Assembly (NCBI RefSeq): GCF_902809845.1
Contig: NZ_CADDWI010000013.1
Coordinates: 960,113 to 1,024,112 of the forward strand
Length of the DNA: 64,000 nt
Direction: 5' to 3'
From: Chelativorans sp. Marseille-P2723
GTDB taxonomy: Bacteria > Pseudomonadota > Alphaproteobacteria > Rhizobiales > Rhizobiaceae
Shown: positions 1 through 9,447 of the stretch, one piece after another
How the letters are laid out: each line of letters begins with the position of its first letter
Position numbering within the stretch: the stretch's first letter is position 1
The notes under the pieces: generated by a model
The model's database searches: none
What the model saw: only the letters and a program-made list of their open reading frames with translations
What the model was told of the DNA's origin: nothing
Program-made: the position numbers and the translations under genes

Positions 1-1059
1 GGGGAGCAGATCGCGGAATTCGGCCCTTGGAGTCTGGCACCTTATCCGGACGAAGTTCGTGATCTTCTTTCGCGCACTGTGGAGGAGGCAGTACGGTGGG
101 ATTTCAACGGTGCCGAACCAGCGATATTCGCTGAAGCCGAACGGGCATTGACCCAGGCACAAGCCATGGCTGTCGATGGTTTCCTGAAGGAGCATGGTCT
201 GAATGCTGCGGAGATCGCAGCCATCGGCTTCCACGGCCAAACCGTCCTGCACCGGCCGCCAGCAGCGGGGATGCAAGGCCAGACCCGTCAGCTCGGTGAC
301 GGAGAGCGTATGGCCCGGATAATCGGCACCAAGGTCATTTATGACTTTCGCAGCGCCGACGTGGAGGCCGGAGGCCAGGGTGCGCCGCTCGCCCCGATCT
401 ATCACTGCGCGCTGCTGGATAAGATCGGCGCCGGACCGGAAACGGCAATCCTCAATCTCGGCGGCGTCGCCAACATCACCTGGCGGGACGGCGACCGGAT
501 CGCGGCCTTTGACACAGGGCCTGCCAATGCCCCGATCAACGACTGGATCAGCCGCCACGGGGCAGGCAACATGGACATCGATGGCGGGCTTGCCCGTTCT
601 GGCAGGGTCGATGAGGAAAGGCTGGCCCTGCTTCTGGAACATCCCTATTTGAGAGCACCCTTCCCCAAATCGCTCGACCGGCATTCCTTTGCCGCCGTTA
701 TGGCGGAAGGTCTCGATCTGGCAGACGGTGCAGCGCTGCTAACTGCTTTTACGGCCGGTGCTGTGGGCAAGGCGCTTGATCTTCTGCCCCAGCGCCCCTC
801 GCGGCTGGTCGTCTGCGGAGGCGGGCGGAAGAACCCGGCGATGATGGACGAAATTCGCCGCCGCGCGCGCGTTGAGCCTGTTCCCGCGGACCGACTCGGG
901 CTTCGCGGCGACGCCATAGAGGCGGAGTGTTTCGCTTTCCTCGCGATGCGTTCAATGCGCGGCCTGCCGATCAGCTTTCCCGAAACGACGGGCGTGCCTT
1001 ACCCCATGGCCGGGGGACGGCAGGCACTTGCCGGCCATGTGGAGGCGGCAAGCGCCTGA
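1..1059 (+). CDS. anmK: Anhydro-N-acetylmuramic acid kinase, 5' end outside window
   Basis: The reading frame is open from base 1 and ends at 1059, so only the C-terminal 352 residues are seen; the family is usually about 370 residues, so some 20 are missing. AnmK phosphorylates anhydro-MurNAc released from peptidoglycan turnover to MurNAc-6-phosphate in the cytoplasm. Visible family motifs are GFHGQT (near base 226), a [21 protein letters not shown] stretch, NLGGVANIT, and [10 protein letters not shown]. The GTG at 79 is internal and is not the start. A carbohydrate ABC-type transporter locus follows 139 bp downstream on the same strand; no functional link is evident. Confidence 0.93.
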   Translation, partial: GEQIAEFGPWSLAPYPDEVRDLLSRTVEEAVRWDFNGAEPAIFAEAERALTQAQAMAVDGFLKEHGLNAAEIAAIGFHGQTVLHRPPAAGMQGQTRQLGDGERMARIIGTKVIYDFRSADVEAGGQGAPLAPIYHCALLDKIGAGPETAILNLGGVANITWRDGDRIAAFDTGPANAPINDWISRHGAGNMDIDGGLARSGRVDEERLALLLEHPYLRAPFPKSLDRHSFAAVMAEGLDLADGAALLTAFTAGAVGKALDLLPQRPSRLVVCGGGRKNPAMMDEIRRRARVEPVPADRLGLRGDAIEAECFAFLAMRSMRGLPISFPETTGVPYPMAGGRQALAGHVEAASA

Positions 1060-1116
1060 ATGAATCCGTCTGGAGAAAGCTTGCTGTTTCCCTTAAGGAC
1101 ATGTCATTGCGGTGGA

Positions 1117-1132
1117 ATCCGGCAAACCGGAT
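1117..1132 (+). other. Small perfect hairpin in leader of ABC importer
   Basis: ATCCGG and CCGGAT arms separated by CAAA lie 67 bases before the start of the substrate-binding protein gene. A second short GC-rich inverted pair (CGCCG/CGGCG) follows at about 1140-1157. It may be a leader structure or operator; no function is assigned. Confidence 0.3.
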
Positions 1133-1198
1133 CACAGCGACGCCGAAGTGGGGCGGCGTGGCGAAATCCCCAAGGGCAACATTATCAGGGAGTAGATT

Positions 1199-2152
1199 AT
1201 GCGTAAAATTCTTCTGATGGCCGCTGCAAGCCTTGCGCTGGCGACAGCCGCCTCGGCCGAGACGGTCAAAGTGGCGGTCACGGCGATTGTCGAGCACCCG
1301 GCACTCGACGCTGTCAGGGATGGCGTGCGCGACGGCCTTAAAGAGGCGGGGTACAGTGCGGGAGAGAACCTTGAGTTTACCTACGAGTCCGCGCAGGGCA
1401 ATCCTGCCACCGCAGCGCAAATCGCGCGCGACTTCGTGGGCAGTTCGCCCGACGTGATCGTGCCGATCTCCACACCGTCCGCTCAGGCCGTGGCCGCCGC
1501 CACGCGCAGCATCCCGATTGTGTTCACTGCTGTGACGGACCCCATTGCGGCCGGGCTTGCTGCGTCCGTCGAGGAGCCAGGCGGCAATGTCACCGGGGTT
1601 TCCGATCTTTCGCCCATCGCTGAGCATATCGCGCTCGTGAAAGAAATCCTACCCGAAGCAGAAACCATCGCATTCATCTACAATCCCGGTGAAGCCAACT
1701 CGGTGGCCTTGCTCAACCTGTTCCGCGAGACCGCCGAGGAGCAGGGTCTTTCTGTAGTGGAGGCGCCGGCCAACAGATCAGCCGATGTGCAGGCCGCCGC
1801 TCGCAGTGCAGTTGGCAAAGCCGATGCCATCTATGTCCCGACGGACAACACCATCGTCTCCGCGCTGGAATCGCTCGTTGCGGTATGCGAGGAGAACGAT
1901 CTTCCCTTGATTTCGGCTGACACTGACTCCGTGGAGCGTGGCGCGCTCGCCTCAGTCGGCTTCAACTATTATGAGGTTGGCAGGCAGACTGCGGAGGTGG
2001 TCATTCGTGTGCTCAATGGCGAGGATCCCGGTATGATTCCGGTCACCTTCGCTACCGGCACGGATCTTGTCGTCAATCCCAAGGCTGCCGAAGCTATGGG
2101 GGTGAGCCTTCCGCAGGACATTCTCGACCGCGCTACCAAGGTGGTTGAATAG
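1199..2152 (+). CDS. ABC importer substrate-binding protein (TrpX/PF04392 type)
   Basis: A 317-residue protein starting at ATG 1199 behind a CAGGGAG ribosome site. The first 20 residues form a signal peptide ending in ASA, so the mature protein is periplasmic. The sequence fits the TrpX-like binding-protein family (DUF/PF04392): two alpha/beta lobes, with the conserved VPISTPSAQA and VFTAVTDP stretches in lobe 1. It is followed by its permease and ATPase genes on the same strand. Family members have been linked to tryptophan or other aromatic compounds in some bacteria, but the ligand here cannot be read from sequence. A strong terminator immediately follows, so this gene is probably made in excess of the membrane parts. 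Confidence 0.85.
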   Translation: MRKILLMAAASLALATAASAETVKVAVTAIVEHPALDAVRDGVRDGLKEAGYSAGENLEFTYESAQGNPATAAQIARDFVGSSPDVIVPISTPSAQAVAAATRSIPIVFTAVTDPIAAGLAASVEEPGGNVTGVSDLSPIAEHIALVKEILPEAETIAFIYNPGEANSVALLNLFRETAEEQGLSVVEAPANRSADVQAAARSAVGKADAIYVPTDNTIVSALESLVAVCEENDLPLISADTDSVERGALASVGFNYYEVGRQTAEVVIRVLNGEDPGMIPVTFATGTDLVVNPKAAEAMGVSLPQDILDRATKVVE

Positions 2153-2160
2153 CCAAGACG

Positions 2161-2188
2161 GCCCCGCACCCCTGGTGTGGGGCTTTTT
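2161..2188 (+). terminator. Rho-independent terminator between binding protein and permease
   Basis: Arms GCCCCGCACC and GGTGTGGGGC form a 10-bp stem with one G-T pair, a CCT loop and a run of five T. It starts 8 bases after the stop codon of the binding-protein gene and lies 98 bases before the permease start. Confidence 0.85.
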
Positions 2189-2285
2189 ACTCGGAAATTT
2201 TCCAGATAGTCCATTTTCCGCTTGCACCGGCGCCGGCTTCACGCCACCGGGGTTTATAAAAAACGCTACGTTGCGGGGTTGATCT

Positions 2286-3170
2286 TTGTCTGCGATCGCA
2301 TTCTGGGGCGCTGTCGAACTGGGCCTGCTTTACGGTTTCGTGGCAGTGGGGGTGTTTCTTGCCTTCCGTGTCCTCGATTTCCCGGATCTGACAGTTGACG
2401 GCTCTTTTCCGCTGGGAGCTGCGGTCGCCGCCGTTGCGATCACCAGCGGATGGGACCCGTGGCTTGCTTGCCTGCTTGCGGCAATGGGCGGCGCCATTTG
2501 CGGGCTCGTCACCGCCTTTCTTAATGTGCGCTTCGGCATTCTGAACCTTCTCGCCTCGATCCTGACCATGATAGCGCTTTTCTCCATCAATCTGCGCATT
2601 ATGGGCCGGCCCAACATGGCGGTGCTCAACCGGGAGACCGTGGTCACTCCCTTCTACGATCTGGGTCTGCCCGATCATATCGTGCGGCCGCTGGTTCTTG
2701 CTGTGCTTGTCCTTGTCGCGGTTCTTTTGCTTGCGCGCTTTCTTGCCAGCGATTTTGGGCTTGCCATGCGTGCAGCTGGGGCGAACGCCCGCATGGCACG
2801 CGCGAACGGCGTCGATGTGGGCCGTCAGATCTATGTCGGAATGGCTCTCTCGAACGCACTGACAGGCATTGGCGGCGCCCTTTTTGCTCAGATCGCCGGA
2901 TTTGCCGACGTCACTTCGGGCGTTGGCACCATCGTCGTGGGCCTTGCGGCGGTCATAGTCGGCGAAACGCTGTTCCGCAGTCGCATGCTTCTGGTGGCCT
3001 TGCTTGCCTGCGTCATAGGCTCGGTCATTTATCGCGTCGCCGTGCAGCTTGCACTTTCGGCCGATCTTCTCTTCCTGCGGGCATCGGATCTGAATTTGGT
3101 CACCGCCGTGCTTGTGGCACTGGCGCTCATCCTTCCGAAGCTGCGCTCGCGCGGGGAGGTTGCACGATGA
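2286..3170 (+). CDS. ABC importer permease (TrpY-like)
   Basis: A 294-residue hydrophobic protein with about eight or nine membrane segments, of the branched-chain/ribose type permease superfamily (PF02653). The start appears to be TTG at 2286 (first residues MSAIAFWGA); there is no good ATG near it and the ribosome site is weak. The conserved cytoplasmic loop with RAAGANARMARANGVDV around residue 160 fits the ATPase-coupling region of the family. The stop overlaps the ATPase start as ATGA (3167-3170), showing translational coupling. With its neighbours it forms a high-affinity importer of unknown substrate. Confidence 0.85.
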   Translation: MSAIAFWGAVELGLLYGFVAVGVFLAFRVLDFPDLTVDGSFPLGAAVAAVAITSGWDPWLACLLAAMGGAICGLVTAFLNVRFGILNLLASILTMIALFSINLRIMGRPNMAVLNRETVVTPFYDLGLPDHIVRPLVLAVLVLVAVLLLARFLASDFGLAMRAAGANARMARANGVDVGRQIYVGMALSNALTGIGGALFAQIAGFADVTSGVGTIVVGLAAVIVGETLFRSRMLLVALLACVIGSVIYRVAVQLALSADLLFLRASDLNLVTAVLVALALILPKLRSRGEVAR

Positions 3171-3964
3171 TTGTCGTCCAAAATCTGCGGGTCACCTTCA
3201 ATCCTGGAACCCCGCTGGAACGGCGGGCGATCATTGGCATTGATCTTACCTTGAAAGAGGGTGAGTTCGTGACGGTGATCGGCTCCAACGGTGCCGGAAA
3301 ATCGACGCTGCTTGCATCAATCGCGGGCGATGTGGTTCCCCAAGACGGAAGTATAAGGATTGGCGGCCGCGACGTCACGCGCGAGCAGCCCGCCAAACGT
3401 GCGGCGGGGGTGGCACGTGTCTTTCAGGATCCGCTTGCAGGCTCCTGCGCCAATCTGTCGATCGAGGAAAACCTTGCCCTGGCCGCTATGCGAGGCCAGA
3501 GGCGCGGATTGAGGACCGCTCTTCGGCCAGATCGCAGGGCTGTGCTGCGCCAGAGGGTGGCGGAACTCGGCCTAAATTTGGAAAACCGGATGGGCGACCG
3601 CATGGGGCTCCTATCCGGCGGGCAGCGCCAGGCGCTCGCCCTTGTCATGGCCACGCTTGCCAAAGCGCAGGTTTTGTTGCTTGACGAGCACACGGCGGCG
3701 CTCGACCCCGGCATGGCGGAGTTCGTGGCAGAGCTGACACAGAAGCTGGTCATGTCCCACCAGCTCACCACGCTGATGGTTACCCATTCTATGCGGCAGG
3801 CGCTTGATCTGGGGACGCGCACTATCATGTTGCATGAGGGCCGCATCGTGCTCGATATCGCCGGCGACAAGCGCAAGGACATGAAAGTGGACGATCTGGT
3901 GGAGATGTTCCGCCGAGTGCGAGGCGGCGCCGAACTGGATGACGATGAGCTTCGCATCGGCTGA
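3167..3964 (+). CDS. ABC importer ATP-binding protein (TrpZ-like)
   Basis: A 265-residue cytoplasmic ATPase that should energise the adjacent permease. Walker A GSNGAGKST lies at residues 39-47, the signature LSGGQRQ near residue 150, and Walker B LLLDEHTAALDP follows. The aspartate-glutamate and the later H-loop (MVTHSMRQ) are intact. Unlike many ABC proteins the D-loop region reads DEHTAALDP, as is common in this subfamily. The start codon overlaps the permease stop. The downstream 90 bp to the next gene show no strong terminator. Confidence 0.9.
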   Translation: MIVVQNLRVTFNPGTPLERRAIIGIDLTLKEGEFVTVIGSNGAGKSTLLASIAGDVVPQDGSIRIGGRDVTREQPAKRAAGVARVFQDPLAGSCANLSIEENLALAAMRGQRRGLRTALRPDRRAVLRQRVAELGLNLENRMGDRMGLLSGGQRQALALVMATLAKAQVLLLDEHTAALDPGMAEFVAELTQKLVMSHQLTTLMVTHSMRQALDLGTRTIMLHEGRIVLDIAGDKRKDMKVDDLVEMFRRVRGGAELDDDELRIG

Positions 3965-4054
3965 TTGAGCTTCGCCAGAGCAGCGCAAAGGGATGGCGAT
4001 CTGCAATGAAACGACCTAGGATCGAAATCCATTTCTCCTTGCTGGTGGAGGCAG

Positions 4055-4894
4055 ATGAAAGCGATTCTCGTTCCCGTTGAACTGCACCAACTCATCGAGT
4101 CCACCCTTGAAACGGCGGTGCTCGTGGCGCGCAAATTCTCCAGCTATGTGGAGGGCTTTGCTTCAAGTCCGGACCTAAGCCCGTTTCTTGCCGCAGATGC
4201 TATGGGCGCGACGGTTATCTACGACGTGGATATCGAGCAGGATCGGCAAATTGTGCAGGAGGCTCGGCAGCAGTTCCGGCGCTCCATGCTTGCCCACGGT
4301 CTGAATGCAGGCCCGCTCATCGACGGCGGGCCAAGCTTCGGATGGCGCGAAGAAAAAACGCGCGGCGAGCTGTTCACCGGCAGCTACGCGCGTATATTCG
4401 ACCTCACGGTTGTGGGTCGTCCGGGGGCCAGGGCCGGCCAACCGCGCATGGGTACGCTGGAAGCAGCGCTGTTCGAAAGCGGCAGGCCCATCCTCATCGC
4501 ACCGCCGGAAGCCCCGAAGCATATCGGCAGGGATATTCTGATCGCCTGGAACGGCAGCACGGAAACAGCCCGGACGATCGGTCTGGCCTTGCCGTTTCTG
4601 AAGAGTGCGAAACGCACGGTCGTACTCTCCGTGGAGGGAAGCAGCGTCCCGGGCCCATCGTTGGACCAGGTGGTTGGCTATCTGGAATTGCACGGCATCG
4701 ATTGCGAGGCGCGTTCCGTGGCCCGGGGTACGGCATCGGCCGGTGCTAACATCCTGTTTGAGGCGGAAGCGCTTGGCTGCGACATGGTGATCAAGGGCGC
4801 GTTCACCCAAAGCCGGCTGCGGCAGATGATCTTTGGCGGCGCCACGCGGCACATCATCGCCGAGACGAGATTGCCGGTCTTCATGGCTCATTAA
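4055..4894 (+). CDS. Tandem universal stress protein (UspA family)
   Basis: A 279-residue cytoplasmic protein with two Usp-type alpha/beta domains, typical of tandem UspA proteins in rhizobia. Domain 1 begins KAILVPVE; domain 2 begins near residue 155 with ILIAWNGSTETARTI, a nucleotide-binding-like start, and ends with the family motif GGATRHIIAET. ATG 4055 follows a GGTGGAGG ribosome site. It is alone in its transcription unit and ends facing the CNNM transporter gene. The physiological role is not predictable beyond a stress association known for the family. Confidence 0.85.
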   Translation: MKAILVPVELHQLIESTLETAVLVARKFSSYVEGFASSPDLSPFLAADAMGATVIYDVDIEQDRQIVQEARQQFRRSMLAHGLNAGPLIDGGPSFGWREEKTRGELFTGSYARIFDLTVVGRPGARAGQPRMGTLEAALFESGRPILIAPPEAPKHIGRDILIAWNGSTETARTIGLALPFLKSAKRTVVLSVEGSSVPGPSLDQVVGYLELHGIDCEARSVARGTASAGANILFEAEALGCDMVIKGAFTQSRLRQMIFGGATRHIIAETRLPVFMAH

Positions 4895-4939
4895 AACAGC
4901 TTCAGGAATGCGGGCGCCATAAGACGTCTGGATCGTCTA

Positions 4940-4985
4940 CGCGGTTAGATCGTTTCCGCTTTTCATGGTATTTCTTCTAACCGCG
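4940..4985. other. Inverted repeat between convergent genes
   Basis: CGCGGTTAG (4940-4948) and CTAACCGCG (4977-4985) are perfect 9-bp arms around a 28-base T-rich spacer, in the 122-bp gap where the stress protein and CNNM genes converge. It could act as a bidirectional transcript end although no classic T tract adjoins the stem. Confidence 0.4.
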
Positions 4986-5016
4986 GCGCACACATTGCCA
5001 AAGCGAAACGTCGTTT

Positions 5017-6345
5017 TCAGCCATCCTTTCGCGGTCCTTCACCGCGCTTGCCGCCAGCCGGCGATTCCTCGACCGCGGGTTTGATGCGCAACCGGGTGAT
5101 CCGGTTCTTCTCCCGCCTCATAACGATGAAGCGTTTTCCAAAGAAGGTAAACGCCTGCTTCTCCTCGGGGATCATCTGCGACTCATGGATGACAAGGCCG
5201 GCAATCGTCGTCACGTTCTCGTCGGGCAGGTTCCAGTCTAGCGCCCGGTTGAGATCGCGGATAGGGACGGAACCATCCACCACGACGGAGCCGTCCGCCT
5301 CCTGCTTGACGCCCTGCATCTCTACGTCGTGCTCGTCGGAAATGTCGCCCACGATCTCCTCTATGATGTCCTCCAGGGTGACCAGCCCCTCCACCTCGCC
5401 ATACTCGTCGACGACGATGGCGAAATGAGCCTTGCGCCGCAGAAAGGCATTGAGTTGATCCTGGAGGCTGGTGGTGTCCGGCACGAACCATGGGCGTGAT
5501 GCGATCTTCATGATGTCAATGCGGTTCGCTTCGTTGTCCGCTTCATAAAGCGCGCGCAACAGGTCGCGTACGTGCACAACTCCTACAATGTTCTCTATCG
5601 TGCCGCGCCAGAGCGGGATACGCGTGTAGGGACTTTTCAGGATCTCCCGAACGACCGTCTCCGGTGGGTCGTCTGCATTGATGGAGCGCATATTGGTGCG
5701 GTGGATCATCACGTCCGACACCTCCAGTTCGTGAAGATCCAGCACCCCTCCAACACGGTCGCGGTCCTGCTTCACCACCGCGCCTTCTCGATGCAGCACC
5801 TCGACCGTGCCGCGTAATTCCTCGTGGGCGGAAAGCAGTGGCGCATTGCCGGAAAGACTTACGCCAAAACAGGCAAGCAGAAGACGCACAATGCCATTTG
5901 CGCCTGATGACAGCCACCCGAACACAAACACCGCGACCCGCGCAAATGGGGCAACGAAGAGCGCGAACTGTTCAGGCCGCGCAAGGGCCCAGGATTTAGG
6001 CAGAATCTCTGAGAAGATGACCAGCAATGCCGTCATGACGATCGTTGCGTAGATGACGCCGGCTTCCCCGAAAAGTGTAAGGAAAAGGCTGGTCGCGATT
6101 GCGGAGGCAAGGATGTTGACCAGATTGTTGCCGATGAGCAGCGTCCCCACCAGCCGGTCGCGCCGCTTGATGAGTTGAGAGACCATCGCCGCGCGTGCAT
6201 CTCCGTTGCGTTCGAGTGTGTGCAGCCTTGCGCGCGACACCGCGGTCATGCTGGTCTCGGTGCCCGAAAAGAGGAAGGACAGCACGATCAGGCATAGAAT
6301 GACCCCCGCCGTGACCAGAATTCCCGCCGTCATTGTGCCAGGCAC
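5017..6345 (-). CDS. CNNM/CorC-family membrane protein with CBS pair
   Basis: A 442-residue protein with an N-terminal DUF21/CNNM membrane domain (about four hydrophobic segments, residues 1-190), a CBS-domain pair (about 205-335, containing the MIHRTNM and YGEVEGLVTLEDIIEEIVGDI signatures) and a C-terminal CorC/HlyC domain (about 350-420). Such proteins are linked to Mg2+ or Co2+ efflux; calling them hemolysins is historical. The start codon region overlaps the end of aroB by 16 bp, so it is the third gene of an aroK-aroB operon, an arrangement common in rhizobia. Confidence 0.9.
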   Translation of the reverse strand: MPGTMTAGILVTAGVILCLIVLSFLFSGTETSMTAVSRARLHTLERNGDARAAMVSQLIKRRDRLVGTLLIGNNLVNILASAIATSLFLTLFGEAGVIYATIVMTALLVIFSEILPKSWALARPEQFALFVAPFARVAVFVFGWLSSGANGIVRLLLACFGVSLSGNAPLLSAHEELRGTVEVLHREGAVVKQDRDRVGGVLDLHELEVSDVMIHRTNMRSINADDPPETVVREILKSPYTRIPLWRGTIENIVGVVHVRDLLRALYEADNEANRIDIMKIASRPWFVPDTTSLQDQLNAFLRRKAHFAIVVDEYGEVEGLVTLEDIIEEIVGDISDEHDVEMQGVKQEADGSVVVDGSVPIRDLNRALDWNLPDENVTTIAGLVIHESQMIPEEKQAFTFFGKRFIVMRREKNRITRLRIKPAVEESPAGGKRGEGPRKDG

Positions 6346-7460
6346 TCCTTAAGGAATGCTAGCACCTGTGAGGCGGGTACATCCTTCGCAACGAACGCCT
6401 GCCCGATGCCGCGGGTCAGGATGAAGGTGAGCGCCCCGCGCAAAACCTTCTTGTCCTGGGCAATAAAGGAAAGGAGCGCTTCCGCTCCGGGAAGCTCACC
6501 CGGAATTTGCGCTATGCGAACAGGCAGGCCAATCTCGGTCAGGTGCGCTTCCACCCGCGCGGCATCATCGACGCTTGCAAGATTGAGCCGTGCTGAAAAA
6601 CGATGGGCAAGGGCCATTCCGATAGCGACTCCTTCGCCATGGACGAGGCGCGCGCTGTCATAGCCGGTGGCCGCCTCAAGGGCATGGCCGAATGTGTGGC
6701 CGAGATTGAGCAGGGCGCGTTCGCCCGTCTCCCGCTCGTCGCGCTCAACAATAGCCGCCTTCGCACGGCACGACCGCGCAATAGCTTCGGCACGGGCTGG
6801 TCCGCCAGAAAAAACCTCGCCCCAGTTCTTCTCCAGCCAGTGGAAAAACCCTGCATCGTTGATGAGCCCGTATTTGGCCACCTCTGCATATCCGGCGCGG
6901 AACTCGCGCTCCGGCAGCGTGTCGAGCACGCCGGTATCTGCCAGCACCAGTTTTGGCTGGTTGAAAATGCCGGCAAGGTTCTTGCCGTGCGCCGTATTGA
7001 TGCCCGTCTTCCCGCCAACGGAAGAATCGACCTGGGCAAGCAGGGATGTGGGAATCTGCACGAAGTTCATCCCGCGCCGTACGATGCCCGCTGCGAAACC
7101 CGCTAGGTCTCCCACCACGCCCCCTCCAAGCGCGACGATAGTGTCGCGCCGCTCCAGCCGCGCGCCCAGGACAGCGTCGACCGTCTCCTGCAGGGCCTCA
7201 AAACTCTTGCTGCGCTCGCCTGGTGCAAGTCGGACCGCAACACTATCGATGCCGGCCTCACGCAAGGACGTTTCCAAGACCGGCAGGTGAGCGGCGGCAA
7301 CATTCGTATCGGTAATGACCGCCACGCGCGTGCCTGGCAGGCGTCTGGCGATCTCCGCGCCTGCGCTGGCTAAGACACCCTCGCCGATCAGGATGTCGTA
7401 GGAGCGCTCTCCCAGGCCCACCTGCACGGTCACAGGCACCCGTGAAAGAGGTTCGGTCAT
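6330..7460 (-). CDS. aroB: 3-dehydroquinate synthase
   Basis: A 376-residue cytosolic enzyme of the shikimate pathway that converts DAHP to 3-dehydroquinate using NAD and Zn2+. Motifs include GGGVVGDLAGFAAG, the GKTGIN substrate loop, and NLGHTFGHALE carrying a metal-ligand histidine. The start is the ATG ending at 7460 (MTEPLSRVPV); the frame stays open upstream but that sequence is antisense to no conserved extension and lies within aroK. The aroK stop and aroB start overlap as ATGA, so the two are translationally coupled. Confidence 0.96.
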   Translation of the reverse strand: MTEPLSRVPVTVQVGLGERSYDILIGEGVLASAGAEIARRLPGTRVAVITDTNVAAAHLPVLETSLREAGIDSVAVRLAPGERSKSFEALQETVDAVLGARLERRDTIVALGGGVVGDLAGFAAGIVRRGMNFVQIPTSLLAQVDSSVGGKTGINTAHGKNLAGIFNQPKLVLADTGVLDTLPEREFRAGYAEVAKYGLINDAGFFHWLEKNWGEVFSGGPARAEAIARSCRAKAAIVERDERETGERALLNLGHTFGHALEAATGYDSARLVHGEGVAIGMALAHRFSARLNLASVDDAARVEAHLTEIGLPVRIAQIPGELPGAEALLSFIAQDKKVLRGALTFILTRGIGQAFVAKDVPASQVLAFLKECLAQ

Positions 7461-8068
7461 ATGGACTTCCTCCTTCCCTCTTCCTTCCTGAGGAATTTTT
7501 CCAGGCTTTCGAGCACTGCCCCGGCGATCACTTCCTTCGACTCGTCCCAGGTGCGAACCTCGATGTCGGCCTGCATGTATATGGGATAGCGGGTGTCCAT
7601 GAGCTGTTGCATTACCGCACGTGGGTTGTCCGTGTTGAGAAGCGGCCTGTCCTGACGCTTGGCGACACGCGCCATCAGCGTGTCTAGGTCCGCGCTGAGC
7701 CATACCGAAATGCCGTGGCGCGCCACTGCGCGGCGCGTTGCCTCGTTCATGAATGCGCCGCCGCCCGTCGAAAGCACCTGTGGACCGGCCCTTAGAAGGC
7801 GGGCGATAACGCGGCGCTCTAGAGCCCGAAACTCCTCTTCGCCGTAGGTCGCGAACAGTTCCGGTATCGTCATGCGCGAGACGCGTTCGATTTCGTGATC
7901 GCTATCAATGAAAGGAAGATCGAGGGCAGCGGCCACCCTGCGCCCAATAACCGTCTTGCCTGCCCCCATCAGGCCAACAAAGACGATGGAGCGCCGGCGG
8001 AGCTCTCGTACGATGGCTGACGCCTCGACTGGTGCGCCTATCTTGTCCGGTTTCTCGGCTGTCATCAT
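7457..8068 (-). CDS. aroK: Shikimate kinase
   Basis: About 202-203 residues. The enzyme phosphorylates shikimate with ATP. The P-loop GLMGAGKT is near residue 31, followed by the shikimate-binding DSDHEIER and STGGGAF stretches and the RPLL lid. Two tandem ATG codons (8065 and 8068) fit the family length of about 200; the open frame continues some 70 residues upstream without family resemblance. It is the first gene of aroK-aroB-CNNM and is divergent from a 47-residue membrane protein gene, leaving about 127 bp for both promoters. Confidence 0.95.
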   Translation of the reverse strand: MMTAEKPDKIGAPVEASAIVRELRRRSIVFVGLMGAGKTVIGRRVAAALDLPFIDSDHEIERVSRMTIPELFATYGEEEFRALERRVIARLLRAGPQVLSTGGGAFMNEATRRAVARHGISVWLSADLDTLMARVAKRQDRPLLNTDNPRAVMQQLMDTRYPIYMQADIEVRTWDESKEVIAGAVLESLEKFLRKEEGRRKSI

Positions 8069-8195
8069 TTGCGAGGTTTCGACACGAAAAAGACGCCACG
8101 TCAAGCGCATCGGACGATCTGCCATGCTTGCCTTGCGTGGCCTCGTCCTCCATAAGTGCGCGGGGGTGCTCTTGTGCAGGGATCGTTCATAAAAT

Positions 8196-8339
8196 ATGCC
8201 GACACTTTTCCGGCTTTTGATGGCGGTCGCCCTTCTGGCGGTACTGGTCTGGAGCGTCATGTTTGCGCTCGCCACTTTGGTCGAGCCGAACAGGGTGGAG
8301 ATGACAGTCGAAATTCCTGCTGAACGGCTGGCGCGTTAA
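8196..8339 (+). CDS. 47-residue single-pass membrane protein, conserved position
   Basis: ATG 8196 to TAA 8337-8339 encodes 47 residues: a short positive N-terminus (MPTLFR), one hydrophobic helix of about 20 residues (LLMAVALLAVLVWSVMFALA), then a polar tail ending AERLAR. I recall similar tiny proteins at the same place, between aroK and xerD, in other Hyphomicrobiales, including the VEPNRVEMTVEIP-like tail; this supports a real gene. Function is unknown. It is too short for ordinary ORF cut-offs and easily missed. The ribosome site is not obvious. Confidence 0.7.
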   Translation: MPTLFRLLMAVALLAVLVWSVMFALATLVEPNRVEMTVEIPAERLAR

Positions 8340-8520
8340 GGCGCCTTTAAGGATGCGGGTAGCGGTTCCGCCCGCAATCGCAAAAAACAAGAGGTTGGAT
8401 CATTCTGCGTTTTCCTGAAATGCCGAGATGTTCCGGGAATTTTCCAATCTCCTTCACCTCGGGTTAGGCATTGCCCTCTACGATCGCCCGGGGGCAGAGA
8501 AGCAAAACCGGTGCAGTGCC

Positions 8521-9447
8521 ATGGCAAGCGGTATCAGAATCGAAGCCTTTCTGGAAATGATGGCTGCGGAACGAGGCGCCAGCGATAACACGCTGGCCTC
8601 CTACAGACTCGACCTTGAGGATGCCGCCGCCTTCCTGGCTTCCAGGGGCCTCAGCCTCCATGCAGCCGACACTGCGTCCATCCGCCTCTATCTCGAAGAT
8701 TTGGCGAAACGCTGCTTCGCGCCGAGCACGCAGGCCCGGCGGCTCTCGTCGCTACGCCAGTTCTTCAAGTTTCTCTATGCGGAAGGACTGCGCCAGGATG
8801 ATCCTACCGGCATTCTCGACAGTCCAAAGAAGGGGCGTACGCTGCCGAAAGTGCTGAGCGAGACTGAGATGGAACTGCTTCTGGAGCGTGCCGCCGAGGA
8901 AGCGGCGGAAGCTCCGCAGGGAACGCCTGAACGCCTTGCCGCACAGCGTCTTTCGACGCTGCTTGAAATGCTCTATGCCTCGGGAATGCGGGTCTCCGAG
9001 CTTGTGAGCCTGCCTGTCACCGTTGCGCTGCGCGACGAAGCATTTTTCACGGTGCGCGGAAAGGGCGCGAAGGAGCGCATCGTTCCTCTATCGGCGAAGG
9101 CCCGCGAGGCACTTGCGCTGTGGCTTGCCGAGCTGGCGCGCCATGCTGAGCTTTCCGAAAGTCCATGGCTTTTTCCTGCCGCTTCAAGGAGCGGTCATCT
9201 GTCGCGCCAGGTTTTCGCACGCGATCTGAAGGGGCTGGCCGCCCGGGCCGGCATCGCTGCGGCTAAGGTCTCGCCCCATGTGCTCCGCCACGCCTTCGCC
9301 AGCCATCTTCTTGAGAACGGTGCAGATCTGCGGGCGGTTCAGCAGCTTCTCGGCCATTCCGATATCTCTACCACGCAGATCTACACCCATGTCATGGAGA
9401 AACGGCTGCGGGACCTCGTGCACAATCACCACCCGCTTGCCGACTAG
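8521..9447 (+). CDS. xerD: Tyrosine recombinase XerD
   Basis: A 308-residue site-specific recombinase that resolves chromosome dimers at dif with XerC. The N-terminal SAM-like core-binding domain covers about residues 1-90; the catalytic domain holds the tyrosine-recombinase residues in ASGMRVSEL (Arg), [11 protein letters not shown] (His-x-x-Arg), [10 protein letters not shown] (His) and IYTH (Tyr). ATG 8521 gives the family N-terminus ([14 protein letters not shown]); the open frame runs 93 bp further upstream without similarity. It sits in the rhizobial order xerD-accA, not next to any integrated element, so it is the housekeeping recombinase. Confidence 0.93.
   Translation: MASGIRIEAFLEMMAAERGASDNTLASYRLDLEDAAAFLASRGLSLHAADTASIRLYLEDLAKRCFAPSTQARRLSSLRQFFKFLYAEGLRQDDPTGILDSPKKGRTLPKVLSETEMELLLERAAEEAAEAPQGTPERLAAQRLSTLLEMLYASGMRVSELVSLPVTVALRDEAFFTVRGKGAKERIVPLSAKAREALALWLAELARHAELSESPWLFPAASRSGHLSRQVFARDLKGLAARAGIAAAKVSPHVLRHAFASHLLENGADLRAVQQLLGHSDISTTQIYTHVMEKRLRDLVHNHHPLAD

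Noticed and set aside
971..1627. Minus-strand frame of 218 codons
   Set aside because: Antisense to anmK and the binding-protein gene; no domain.
8336..8350. TTAA-GGCGCCT-TTAA as a CtrA box before xerD
   Set aside because: It overlaps the stop codon of the 47-residue gene, is followed by G rather than C and is a near-palindrome; probably chance or a transcript-end structure.
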